Part shown: positions 1 through 9,300 of the stretch, one piece after another | How the letters are laid out: every line of letters starts with the position of its first letter | How positions within the stretch are numbered: the first letter of the stretch is position 1 | From: Trichobilharzia regenti | Taxonomy: Eukaryota > Platyhelminthes > Trematoda > Strigeidida > Schistosomatidae | Length of the DNA stretch: 64,000 bases | Direction of reading: 5' to 3' | Assembly (NCBI GenBank): GCA_944472135.2 | Contig: OX235270.1 | Span: 70,751,168 to 70,815,167 of the forward strand | The notes under the pieces: model-generated | What the model saw: the letters and a program-made list of their open reading frames with translations, nothing else | The model's database searches: none | Told to the model about the DNA's origin: nothing | Position numbers and translations under genes: made by a program

Positions 1-1173
1 AGTCAATGAAGTGGCCCCCTTCAAATTTATTCCGCTGATAGTGACTGGGGTTTGTTTTTGTCGATTAGTTACTTTCATCATCTACAACATTGTTATGTCT
101 ACTTGAAGTACTGTCTTTACTGCTTCGTCTGTCAGTTTGTTGGTTTTTGTCTGTAAGTCTTTTAATCCCCTAGTAATACATTAACTTAGTTTTATGACAG
201 TTATCTCTTGGTTCTTAATGATTGATTTGAACTTTGAACTTGATTTGGACATATGTAACTTACGTTGAAGTCTTCGATAAATAATGTGTGTAACCTGTAT
301 GCTGCGGATATTTCTTTGAATGTACAAAATTTTATCTCATTCAGAAGCACAAATGGAATCAGTTTGACTTAAATATCACTTACATTTAAAATATCCCCAA
401 AAGCTGAAATTGCAAGCATGCTTCAGTTTGTCAGTATTGCAGATGCATTTACTCCCTAGGGAACTTTCATAACCCAATGAAAATGTCTGAGGATTCTGTT
501 GATTTATTAATTTCAGATCACTACTAACAAGACGATTTCCTTATGCATAGGTGAATATATTCTCACTAATAATGTTGACTGGTTGTAATTAGGGACAAAA
601 GCATATCATTGAAAGTTTTTCTGTTAGTTTTGTAGAACAAGGCCCGGCCAACAGTCTTGATCATACAATATTGAAAATAGCACCGTTTTTTGCTAAGCGA
701 TTATATATGAAGTCAATTATATTTCGAACAGCATTATTATATTGTGTGCTTCGTATTATCATAAAACTGTTACAAGAAGGCTGATATGAGTCGTACAGCT
801 TTACAGTAGCATTTCATGTTGTTCTTGCAGCCTCAGTGAGCTTGATGAAGTCGTTGTCCTACAAGTTGAAAGCCAGTTCTTCCTAGCTATAATTATTTAA
901 ATGTCCTCTAACCATTACTTTCAACGGCAGACATTCCCTCTGATTCTTGAGTGGTGGGAATTTCGCCAGTAACTTAAATGACATTACATACTGATTTACA
1001 AATTTATTACCCTCACAAATGAAATATTTTGATTTGTTAGATACAGAGGTTTCAGAATCTGATTATACACATGAAAAGTGACTACATTCACTGGATATCT
1101 TAATTCACTGAAGTTAATTTGCCTCTTCAACTGATATGATAACTATAATTCCTATTTTTAATCGACCTTTTAG
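1..1173. other. Intron-like AT-rich sequence, no feature recognised
   Basis: No repeat family shared with the rest of the window and no convincing exon was found here. The stretch ends in a pyrimidine-rich run and an AG at 1172-1173 that would serve as the acceptor for the candidate exon that follows, so it may be the tail of an intron of a plus-strand gene that begins outside the window. Confidence 0.4.
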
Positions 1174-1482
1174 CTTGCATCTGCAATGAATTCCAACATG
1201 GCGGCATTTCATCCAGTTATACCTTTATCACTTATGAATTCTAATGAATTGAATAACGGGAGTAATTCTATACCATTAACGTCTAGTTCAACAGTAAAAC
1301 GTGCGATATCATTAATCCCATCATCAAATACTAATTCATCATCATTCCCAAATGGATTGAAATCAGAAAATGATTCCACATTTCAGGAACACTTGTCCAC
1401 AACAATGCGTCAAGCAGTCAATTTCAACGGTAGTGTAGAAAACCAATCGAATTCAATATCTTGTTCAAAGTTCATGAATTAA
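1174..1482 (+). CDS. Candidate coding exon, Ser/Asn-rich protein, possible C-terminus
   Basis: The reading frame is open from an acceptor-like TTTTAG ending at 1173 to a TAA at 1480-1482, and the other two frames close quickly. It encodes about 102 residues (98 from the first internal Met at 1186) rich in Ser and Asn, a composition common in disordered tails of flatworm transcription or RNA-binding factors. No domain is visible and the function is unknown. The stop codon is followed at once by GTAAGT, a strong 5' splice site. A second possible donor, G|GTAGTG at 1430-1431, would end the exon in phase 1 and fits the acceptor phase of the candidate exon at 2741. The gene's 5' exons would lie upstream of the window. 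A chance open frame cannot be excluded. Confidence 0.4.
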   Translation, partial: LASAMNSNMAAFHPVIPLSLMNSNELNNGSNSIPLTSSSTVKRAISLIPSSNTNSSSFPNGLKSENDSTFQEHLSTTMRQAVNFNGSVENQSNSISCSKFMN

Positions 1483-1770
1483 GTAAGTAGATGAATTAAG
1501 CTGGACAAATATATTGTTTTTTATGTGATACAAACTAGCTGAAAGATGAAGTTACTTTTACTTCTCTTGCCTGGAGGTAACTAAGTCCCACTCGTGGTAA
1601 TTTGCAAAGGCGTCTATCTTTTTTTTGGTGGTTCTGTGAAGAAACTTTCTACCAGTAAAACTGTTTTTATTATGCATAGTTCGGTGTTTTTTTTCAATTT
1701 GCATTGGAAAGTATGAATTTATGTCCTCAAATCTTCAAGTAATAGCATGAAACTTAGAGAATATATACAT
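1483..1770. other. Intron or 3' flank, no gene seen
   Basis: AT-rich stretch starting with GTAAGT. It has a short direct duplication around the stop of the preceding exon (ATGAATTAAG occurs twice within 1470-1500) and nothing else recognisable. Confidence 0.3.
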
Positions 1771-1970
1771 GTGCGTCGGTGGCAGAGTCGTTAGGACTCT
1801 TGCCGACCATGCACATGATCCGAGGTTCGATCTCCTGCCGACGCACATCTGATATCTATGGTCGGCCTCCAAAACTTGGACTACTGATATCCATGCTGAA
1901 AATTCCATACTTGTACCAAAGATACAGTGTGTAATCAAGCTGTAATAAAAAAAAATAAAATAAAAAAAAA
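1771..1970 (+). mobile_element. SINE-G copy (tRNA-Gly-like head, short tail)
   Basis: The 76-base head at 1771-1846 has complementary ends (GTGCGTC and GACGCAC), an A-box-like GGTGGCAGAG and a B-box-like GGTTCGATC. It resembles tRNA-Gly(GCC). A tail follows that contains the family-specific phrase AAAATTCCATACTTGTACC and ends in an A-rich run at about 1943-1970. The same head and tail occur at 15790-15996, 44330-44523 and 49799-49990. It is a tRNA-derived retroposon that needs an autonomous partner to move; open frames within it are accidental. Confidence 0.8.
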
Positions 1971-2218
1971 ATTTCAAATCTAACTGTATTGAAAAAGGCT
2001 GATGTATGGATGACGTAATAAGACAGCTTTCTCTGTCAAATTTATTCTTGCTACTCATTTTTTAAAAACTTGGTTTCAGCAAATTATTGACTATCATCAA
2101 AATGAATAAAATGTGATATCTTGCGCATAAGAATGTGTACAGAAATTATAGAAAAGAACTCTGCTCTACCTCCACACTTTTGTTATTTTCCTCAAAAATA
2201 AATTTGATGGTATTAGAT

Positions 2219-2351
2219 GGTTGGAGGCAATCGGCAGGAAGCCTAGACAGGAAGCGAGCTACCTAGATTGGTGGTCATATTGCAACCTGACTGATTGAAT
2301 TCAGTCTGCACCAATCAGAGGACTAGACACATCACACTAGTTACTAGTATC
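2219..2351 (+). mobile_element. SINE-H tail fragment
   Basis: The segment from about 2262 to 2351 matches the tail of the SINE-H copy at 6760-7140 in opposite orientation. Shared landmarks are GTGGTCA, GAATTCAGTCTGCAC, GGACTAGACACAT and CTAGTTACTA. The head and hammerhead are missing. The first 40 bases (GGAGGCAATCGGCAGG) match the outer flank of the 7.1-kb copy, so this copy is rearranged. Confidence 0.6.
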
Positions 2352-2740
2352 AAATCAAGATATCAAAAATAAATAAACAGTGCTCAGTGATTCAAGAAGT
2401 CATTCCGAATGTTTATTCATATCTCACAACGTGGTCATTGGTAAATCACACTAAATGAATACGAGAGAGCTAGTTTGAATGTTTTCTTTGGTTAGAAGAT
2501 GATTAACCTGAATAGAGTTAGTTCGAATAACTGAAGATGTCAGTGGTCCCTGGGAAAAAAACAAACATCAAATGAATCTTTGTGTATTTTATTATGACTT
2601 TTGACAACTGTTCGTTGACCCCCAGCCAATCAGAAAATTAAGTGTTTCAGTTCTTCCTTACATTATAATGTCAGCATATTGCTTATGTGCTTATATGCCT
2701 ACTGTTTTAATCATTTGTTGTTATTGTGTTCACTTAACAG

Positions 2741-2826
2741 TAAAAATGGAGGAAATTGAACAGGAGAACAAGAAGAAAGGCAGCATAGAACATCTTTCTA
2801 ACTATTCAAGGTTTTTCCAAAGCTAA
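2741..2826 (+). CDS. Candidate short terminal exon, charged C-terminal tail
   Basis: Acceptor-like CACTTAACAG ends at 2740, and only one frame stays open after it, to a TAA at 2824-2826. It reads about 27 residues starting KMEEIEQENKKK and ending FFQS. The entry phase needs one base from the previous exon, which fits the G|GTAGTG donor inside 1174-1482. No domain is visible. It could be an alternative 3' end of the same gene or a chance open frame. Confidence 0.3.
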
Positions 2827-3178
2827 CGTGTAATCTGAAAGTGTAAAATTCTACTCTGTCTGCTTTATTAAGCATCCACCTACCCCTCTCCCTCCCCCAC
2901 GAATTGTTTCTTTTCATTTTTTTATCGTTAGTATTTATAATTATAACTAAACTTTCATTTGTTTGCTACGTTTTCACTGTTTCGTTTCCCATTTAGCTGT
3001 GTCATACACCACTTGTGAACTTGCGTACTATTTTGAAAATTAGTTTACATCACAGTTTAATAGTGGATTCAATCAGTGTTCCTTGTATTCAATTATGCTT
3101 TTTTTTCTACTAACAGTATTTATTTTCTAACATATTTTATATGCTTTCAATACAATATCACAAAATGCTTTTTATTCA

Positions 3179-3268
3179 ATGGAAGGACCTATCTCTGCCT
3201 TTCCTATTGGTGCAGTTACTGCTTCTTTTGATAATAACGGTGGTGCTGTAACTGTTGCGATGAGATGA
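3179..3268 (+). CDS. Candidate terminal exon with nearby poly(A) signal
   Basis: The frame ATG 3179 to TGA 3268 encodes 29 residues with protein-like composition (MEGPISAFPIGAVTASF, then Gly/Ala/Val). The G+C content rises above the surroundings across it. AATAAA at 3351-3356 lies 83 bases after the stop, where a 3' end would put it. The acceptor is not clear, so the 5' edge of the exon is uncertain. Function unknown. Confidence 0.27.
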   Translation: MEGPISAFPIGAVTASFDNNGGAVTVAMR

Positions 3269-3350
3269 ATGCTAAAGGTGCTTTGCGTATTTATGTACCT
3301 GGCACCTCAGTGATTTTGTTAATTGACTTTCTGGTGGATCATTGTCAATT

Positions 3351-3356
3351 AATAAA
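3351..3356 (+). promoter_or_regulatory. Possible poly(A) signal AATAAA
   Basis: Canonical hexamer 83 bases downstream of the stop of the 3179-3268 candidate exon. In AT-rich DNA this hexamer is common by chance, so its value depends on that exon being real. Confidence 0.25.
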
Positions 3357-3930
3357 CACAACAAATTCTAGTCTCTGTCCAGTCTCATTGTTCCGCATAT
3401 TTAAATTTTTATTTACATTGGGATATTTTCTGTATACCGATCTCATTAGCGTAAAAAATGTCATCAAGCTTTATCTTTGTCATTAAAGTTTTCAATGTTG
3501 AAACAAATCGTGTTTGTACTGCTTCTGTCTGTTCCCTATTTTTTTTTTTGGTTTTCTGTATTATCATTCTGTTTCTTTCTCTCCGTGTTTATTTTCGTAT
3601 GTTTTGTGGACTTACATGGGACGTTAATTTTAACCGATGAATTTCCAGGCGCGATGTTACGCTTGTCTATTTGTTTTGTTTCTTTAATTCTCTTTTCCAT
3701 GACTTGTCCACACACATGAGATTTCATAACTGAGATGAATTACTTTCACTCTAATAATCGTTTTTCATGTTCTACTCACTAACACAGTTTTCCGTGTTTA
3801 GTTGTTGTATCCTTGTGAGTATATGAGTGATTTTCTTTTATATATATATTTTAAAATAATATACCGTGAACATTTAATATATCTTAATTATCAAAACAGT
3901 TGTCTTTTGTGGATAAGTAAGTCTCTGTAG

Positions 3931-3949
3931 TGGTGGTGGTGGTGGTGAT
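3931..3949 (+). repeat. (TGG)n microsatellite at the SINE-G A-box
   Basis: Six TGG units sit where the A-box-containing half of the SINE-G head should be. The B-box half follows directly (GGGGTTCAATCCCCGG). It appears to have grown out of the GTGG of the tRNA-like A-box. Confidence 0.7.
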
Positions 3950-4140
3950 GTTTCGGGGTTCAATCCCCGGCCGACGCACTCTTTTACCTTGCTAAGCCAG
4001 TAATACAACTGGTAAGGATGGAAGGTTAAGGTATGAGGCTAGCAATCGCATCCCGTAAAAAAATAAACACCACTGAGACCGAAAGTTCAAGCCTCTAGCT
4101 CGAAGTCCTATGTTTCACTGGGAACGTAGGGGAATAAAAT
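3950..4140 (+). mobile_element. SINE-G copy, long-tail type, head half replaced
   Basis: It begins in the head's B-box half (GGGGTTCAATCCCC, then CCGACGCAC). The long tail runs CCTTGCTAAGCCAGTAATA to CGAAGTCCTATGTTTCACTGG and ends near GGAATAAAAT. The tail matches the copies at 43040, 61720 and 63166. The 5' half of the head is lost to the adjacent TGG repeat. Confidence 0.75.
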
Positions 4141-5424
4141 CAAAGGAGGATTTGTGAGAAAGGCAACAAATTTTTGTGAAGAGTTGATACAAATCCAGTG
4201 GCTAAATACAAGTCCCGTAATTAGGCTTCGGAGAATACTTATTGTTATAAAGGGAGAGTAACAATAAGTAAATGTTCAAATGCTTGTTACATGCATTAGC
4301 ACCTAAGTCTTTGATGTAATATTCGAAAATCGAACTCAATAATATATTGGTTGGAGGATTTCACCATGATATATATATATTTTTTTCACTAGAAATGCGA
4401 TTGTGTTGCCCTCAAGATTGTGGATAATCCAAAAATTTATGCCAAATGAGTGTCTCTCGCAATTTCTTTAGACAGTTAGTTCAATTATTGTTGTGTAATA
4501 TGTGTAATGCAATATTTACTTCCATAACACTTGCAATGGGGTTGGCTATGTTTTCATTCCTATTAATTTCACTGGATACAAGTGGGGAGAAAGTCTAAAC
4601 CTAGCTACCGCATAGAAGTGTAACCGTACATATAAGTGAAGCTGATACCTATGGAATGTTCATTCAGTCTATTGATAACCGTGAACATTTCATTACCAGA
4701 CTAACTGACTTTATAAGAACTTGACTGTTGAATAAACGAAGCACTACTGAACTCGATGAATGTTGATTGTCTTGTCTGATGACTGTTTTCAAAGTTGTGT
4801 TAATTGTACGCAAAGTTTGTTCCTATGCACTAAGCAAAATTCAAAGTTCGCAAATTAATTGGAAATTGGCGGTGTACACAGTTCGAGGAGGGAAATCTCA
4901 TCATACTTTCTTTTGAAAACTGGCATTATTTCAGATCACCACAGTATGTGATCTGCTTGATCTCATAAATGGTGATCAAGAAGGCAAGCATATCTGCGTG
5001 TGACTATATGCTACTGAATGATTGACATGAATAATCTTGGATATCACTCTTATCGTATATTAGTGCCTGCTAGTCAGATTGAAGTGATGCAAAAACACAA
5101 AACGGTTTCTTCTCTCGTTTGTAGTCGCACCGAACGTTGGAATATTCTGGTCGACTCAGCTCAGAGGGCCTAATCAGTCCAAATCACCTGATATCCGACT
5201 GTCTATTTGGGCGAACTGGTGCTACCATATAAATCAAATTCACAATTTGCGAACTGCTGGTATAAGACTACTTATTTTAACCAATAAGTAGCATATCGTT
5301 CTATACAAAAATGCGCATTGATGAAAGGTACGTCAAGCATGACCGTTGGGATAACATAGTCGTTGTTATCTCCAAGCCAGCAGAAAACGGAGTTCTCTAG
5401 ATAGTTTACTATTTGTCTAAGTTA
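4141..5424. other. No gene seen; weak dispersed repeat
   Basis: AT-rich spacer with a short AT run at 4368-4380. Part of 4930-4990 (GATCACATACTGTGGTGATC and surrounding bases, read in reverse) resembles 45795-45855, so a low-copy unclassified repeat may be present. No exon is supported. Confidence 0.35.
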
Positions 5425-6366
5425 TGGAATTCTTCCATATTAGATAAGTTTATTTTGATAATCACACAGTGATGCAGTATTAACAACTGGATGATGTTTC
5501 CAGTATAAATTATTGCTCATAATCATATCAGTTTTAGTCACAATTTTTCACAATTTGTCTTATATATATATATATTTCCCCAACTCTGCCTCTCTAGCCT
5601 CTCTCTGTTATGTGTTACCAGTTTTCACATCTCTGGTATAAGCTTTACTTCACTCAGATTGCACTTGTGCAGTGTTGAATAGATAAACAACGCTTCAGTA
5701 ATTAACCTCACCCTCCACCTAACTGTATTACTTTTTAATATTCTCATTCTATCCCACTCTATTTTGTGGTTACACGCAAGGGAATGCAATGCAATAGCTG
5801 GGCTTTTTTCTAGGTTATTTAACTTAGCAGGGGCAATTATTCTAGGTCTATCTTAATTTTTATGTTGCAACTATCTAGTTGACTCTGACCTACTAGTTTC
5901 ATCTATGTAATTGACCTCACAGCCATTAGAAGGTATTTGGTAAATTATATTATTTTTCTTAAGTGGATCTACTGGTTCCCGTAGCCGATAAAATTTATCT
6001 CTGAGAGAGTTGGTTGGTTGATTTAAATGCGACCTTAATTTCAGCGTCATTGAGAATTTTACTTAAGGCCTCTGACATTCCTTCTTTATACAGCAGTGCT
6101 ATCGAGGCTTTGAATTCTATATTATTTTCATCACTTTTATTTCTAGTCTCAGTTTTTCTATGGTTCTTCAGATACTTCTGAATAAATTCTGGTGGGCAGT
6201 TATTCATGAGTAATATTTTGCTTTATTTGTTTGATTTCGTTATCTAAATTGACTAAATTGATATGATTATGAGCAACAATTTATGCTCGACGCATCAACC
6301 AGTTGTTAATACTGCATCACTATGTGATAATTAAAATAAACTTATCTAATATGGAATTATATTCCA
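5425..6366 (-). mobile_element. Penelope-like fragment PLE-1, flanked by inverted termini
   Basis: The minus-strand interior, from about 6207 down to 5640, reads as the end of a Penelope-like reverse transcriptase and its GIY-YIG endonuclease. A linker ends YKEGMSEALSKILNDAEIKV, then a decayed GIY region carries ALHSLACNH and the terminal LITEALFI seen in PLE-3. Stops and a missing YIG show it is dead. About 100 bases at each end (5425-5540 and 6250-6366) are inverted copies of each other, sharing ATATTAGATAAGTTTATTTT, a GATGCAGTATTAACAACTGG block and CATAATCATATCA. Penelope-like elements are known for such terminal copies in either orientation. Confidence 0.75.
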
Positions 6367-6759
6367 CCAGTGTTCAAGTTCTACGCTAACAGTAGAATTC
6401 TTCCGTCTGCTTACTTACTAATTTTTAACACCTGTTGTTTCACAATGACAAAGAATCTTATTTCTTAATCATTCAAATAAATGGCTTGTACACTGATCAG
6501 TTTATTTCACACTCAGAATAACCAACACTCCCAAATTTGTCCACATTCCTGTTATTAGAACACTTAAAATTATTGAAGACAAAGGACTCACTTTTAAGTA
6601 TGAACTATGCCAAGGCCTTGTAAACAAATAATGACGAAGATAAACATTAAAACTCTTAAAGAAACACGAATAAAACTATAACTGTTGTTTGAATTTATAT
6701 AAAACTTTCGCATTTCTCGAAATGCAGGTTCAGTGTCCTATGAAAAGAACGGTTTGCTT

Positions 6760-7140
6760 TCATTAGACACTAGTTAGTAACTAGTATAATGTGTCTAGTC
6801 CTTTGTTTTGTGCAGACTGAATTCTGCCAGTCAAGTTTGCAGTGTGACCACTATTCTAGATGCTTCACTGTTACGGTGCACTTTTAATCGTTGTTACTAG
6901 GTAGTTGGAGACAGTCAGCAGGAAGCCTTGTCTGGCTTCGTGCTGTTTGGCACTCGTCAGCAACACGCTCCTGCAACCTTGAAGGAATTAATGTCCCTCC
7001 TGGGCCTTGAACCTGAATCACCCAGTGTTGCAATCAGAAACGTTACCACTTAGCTATTCAGGCTCCCGATTGACCCTTGTCGAACTGTATATGTCCTAGG
7101 TTCAAGGCTACCTGCCGATTGCCTCCAGTCATATAATATG
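6760..7140 (-). mobile_element. SINE-H copy with tRNA-like head and hammerhead
   Basis: Read on minus: the head at about 7072-6993 has an A-box-like TAGCTAAGTGG and a B-box-like GGTTCAAGGCC. A hammerhead fold follows (6974-6918), then a tail ending near 6765 with GACTAGACACAT and a CTAGTTACTAACTAG palindrome. The layout (tRNA promoter, ribozyme, tail) is that of schistosome Sm-alpha elements, but the sequence differs from SINE-A. The related tail at 2219-2351 shows it is dispersed. The flank at 7090-7140 holds a further partial copy of the head region. Confidence 0.65.
6918..6974 (-). ncRNA. Predicted hammerhead ribozyme (type I) in SINE-H
   Basis: On minus the order is helix I strand GCAGGA (6974-6969), an eight-base internal loop, core CTGACGA (6960-6954), helix II GTGC/GCAC around a CAAACA loop, core GAAG (6939-6936), helix III GCC/GGC, and helix I return strand TCCTGC (6923-6918). 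All three helices pair. The core reads GAAG where hammerheads have GAAA. The G would pair with C at the position facing it, replacing the usual A-U pair and giving a GCU cleavage triplet. Activity is not assured. Confidence 0.55.
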
Positions 7141-8029
7141 AGCAAAGAAAGGTTTAGAAGCCAACATTTTCCAGACCTAGAGGCATTCATATTAAAACTG
7201 TTTTAAGTTTGTCCTCACGCTATTACCGTCTGTTATAGATTTGATAGAGCCTTTCCGATAGAAATATCTGAATTCTGTCTCATCAAAAATGGATAACGCG
7301 TTAAAAGTAAAGACACTGCTGGCTTAACAAGGACAAGTGTATTCAATGAAACTTGTAGTCCTCATGCCACCAGTCTAGAGTTCTCTTGATTGAGTTATTA
7401 TATACAAGTATTCATTCCACTTGAATCATCAAAAATGTCTCCCGTTTTTCATGAAGAGGAATGAGTTCTTACTGTTCTCAGAGCATCTGCTGGCAATCTA
7501 GAGTTCACTAGCTGATATCTTTTTACTTCACTCTAGCTTCAGTTAAAGCTGATTATGCGTGGTCTGAAAAAAATTCTCGTGGTTTGATCATAAACTACAT
7601 AAACAAGACTAAGATTTACATGAATCTGCTTTCATTCAGAAGGAGTGCGGCTGCAGATTTTTTTTGATAAATGTCGGTAACAGCTATATTAGATGTAACA
7701 TAAAGGCGAAAGTTCAGGTAGCCCAGCGTTTAAACAGTCCCGATCTAACTGCTCCAAACTTAACAACTATTTTATCAGCAAAATAATTGACTCTTGTATT
7801 CTCTCCTGTTTGTAATTTATGGGGACAATATTTGAGTTAAATTATAATTTTAGCTAGTAACATTATAATCATTATTTTACCCCATTTTGTACATCACTGA
7901 CTTTATTGTCACTGCTAATATCAATAAGCTGCCATCATCAGTTTTGGCTACGTATATCCTGTAATATTATTTTTTATTTTGTTTTTGCTATTATCGAGTA
8001 AATGAAAAGCAATATTCTACCAAATGCTG
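7141..8029. other. No gene seen
   Basis: AT-rich spacer between SINE-H and the GC-rich block. No repeat family from elsewhere in the window and no convincing exon was recognised. Confidence 0.35.
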
Positions 8030-8660
8030 AAAATTCCACACTGCATCATAAGTCCGACCGATAGCTGCTACCTTGACTTGGTGGTCGGGCTTGCACATCG
8101 TGATGACCCAACAAGCTGCACTGGCTGGAACTATTGTTCCTGCAGGTCCTACCATGCCAGGAAGGTTGTTAGGATAGTAATTAGACTAAAAGCAATTACC
8201 GGCATTGTGTAAGAATCTTTCTTACACTATGCTGGGAGTCTGAGGGCGAAGTCGTACTGCTAGGGAACAGGGGTGCAACAGCAGTGAGGTGTTTCCCTCA
8301 GATGTCCAGCATGCCAGCCAGCTATGCTGTCTCTCCACTTCGGAGAGAGGGGGTTAGAATAGGTCGACCCCAACAACTGTACATCCCGGCTTATCCTACG
8401 GTGATCCGTAACCAGCGGCAAGTTTACTAATACCGAACCAATCCAAGAAACCAGTTCATACAGGCTGTGTGCAATCGGCCTCAAGCAGTTTCCCCCTGGA
8501 CTCTGCGGTCACGTCGCAACACTAATCCTCTCTCTGTTTCAGGTCCCCGAAGAATCAATCAACTTCCATGGTGTGGGCAGCCGGGAAGTAACAACCGCCC
8601 ACACACTTCCAAAGCACACGAAGCATCATAAGACGTGTTTGGGAATAAAGCAAATTGTTG
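8030..8660. repeat. GC-rich, hairpin-rich block of unknown class
   Basis: Base composition jumps to roughly half G+C and falls back sharply at both ends. It contains several exact stem-loops: GTGTAAGA/TCTTACAC (8207-8227), CAGCAT/ATGCTG (8307-8329), CTCTCC/GGAGAG (8331-8347) and GTGTGGGC/GCCCACAC (8571-8604). No long reading frame exists; the longest open stretches are 60-75 codons. Such a block could be the structured 5' leader of a retroelement, a processed structured RNA or another repeat. A SINE is less likely because no A/B box is visible. Confidence 0.45.
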
Positions 8661-9164
8661 TTACATATCTCTACTTGATTTAGATAAAGTAAAAGTTCAG
8701 ATTTTGTTGGCATGCTTAAGTGATGAAATAACTGAAAGGTACATTGAGCGGAATCCATTCAGTAAATAATTGTCGGCGTTGTAACTGGCCAAGACCACTG
8801 TACTATAGTACACGGGCTGTATGTCACCAATTGATTCCACTTAATGTAAATACTGCATCACACTATGGAATATGCTCTCTCAATTTTTTTCATATTTTGA
8901 CTGCTTAAATGTATAAAAGATTGTAAGTGATTGTCTAGATAGTGTCCTTTACCCACCTCGTTGCCGTAATTCATTTGCTTCATTTTGGTAGTTGTCCACA
9001 TCGCTTCATGCGGAGTCAAGTGTTAAAAATAGAAATTTCAGAGTTAATTATGTTTACTGTAAAACAGAAACGTCTGGTTATAATCGTTTCCGTTCCTCGC
9101 GTTCTCATCACAAGATAGAGCTTTAAGATGTGAAGTTTCAGTTTTGTATGAAAGGTTGAAGGGT

Positions 9165-9300
9165 AAGGTTGCCAACCTTTTTTTCCGTAGTTATTAGCGG
9201 CTAGTGAACTGGGTGTAGTTTAGAAGTGCGTCGACCAGGAATAGGGCTAGAACCTTCCGCGTAGTTAGCCAGCATTATGCCGTGACTCATCACCATCTAG
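9165..9300 (-). mobile_element. Degenerate SINE-G copy
   Basis: On minus, a decayed head reads GTGATGAGTCACGGCATAAT, then GGTTCTAGCCC (B-box-like) and GGTCGACGCAC (acceptor end). The tail is barely recognisable. Confidence 0.5.

Noticed and set aside
1735..2058. 107-codon minus open frame
   Set aside because: It lies entirely over the SINE-G copy at 1771-1970; the same false peptide appears in other SINE-G copies.
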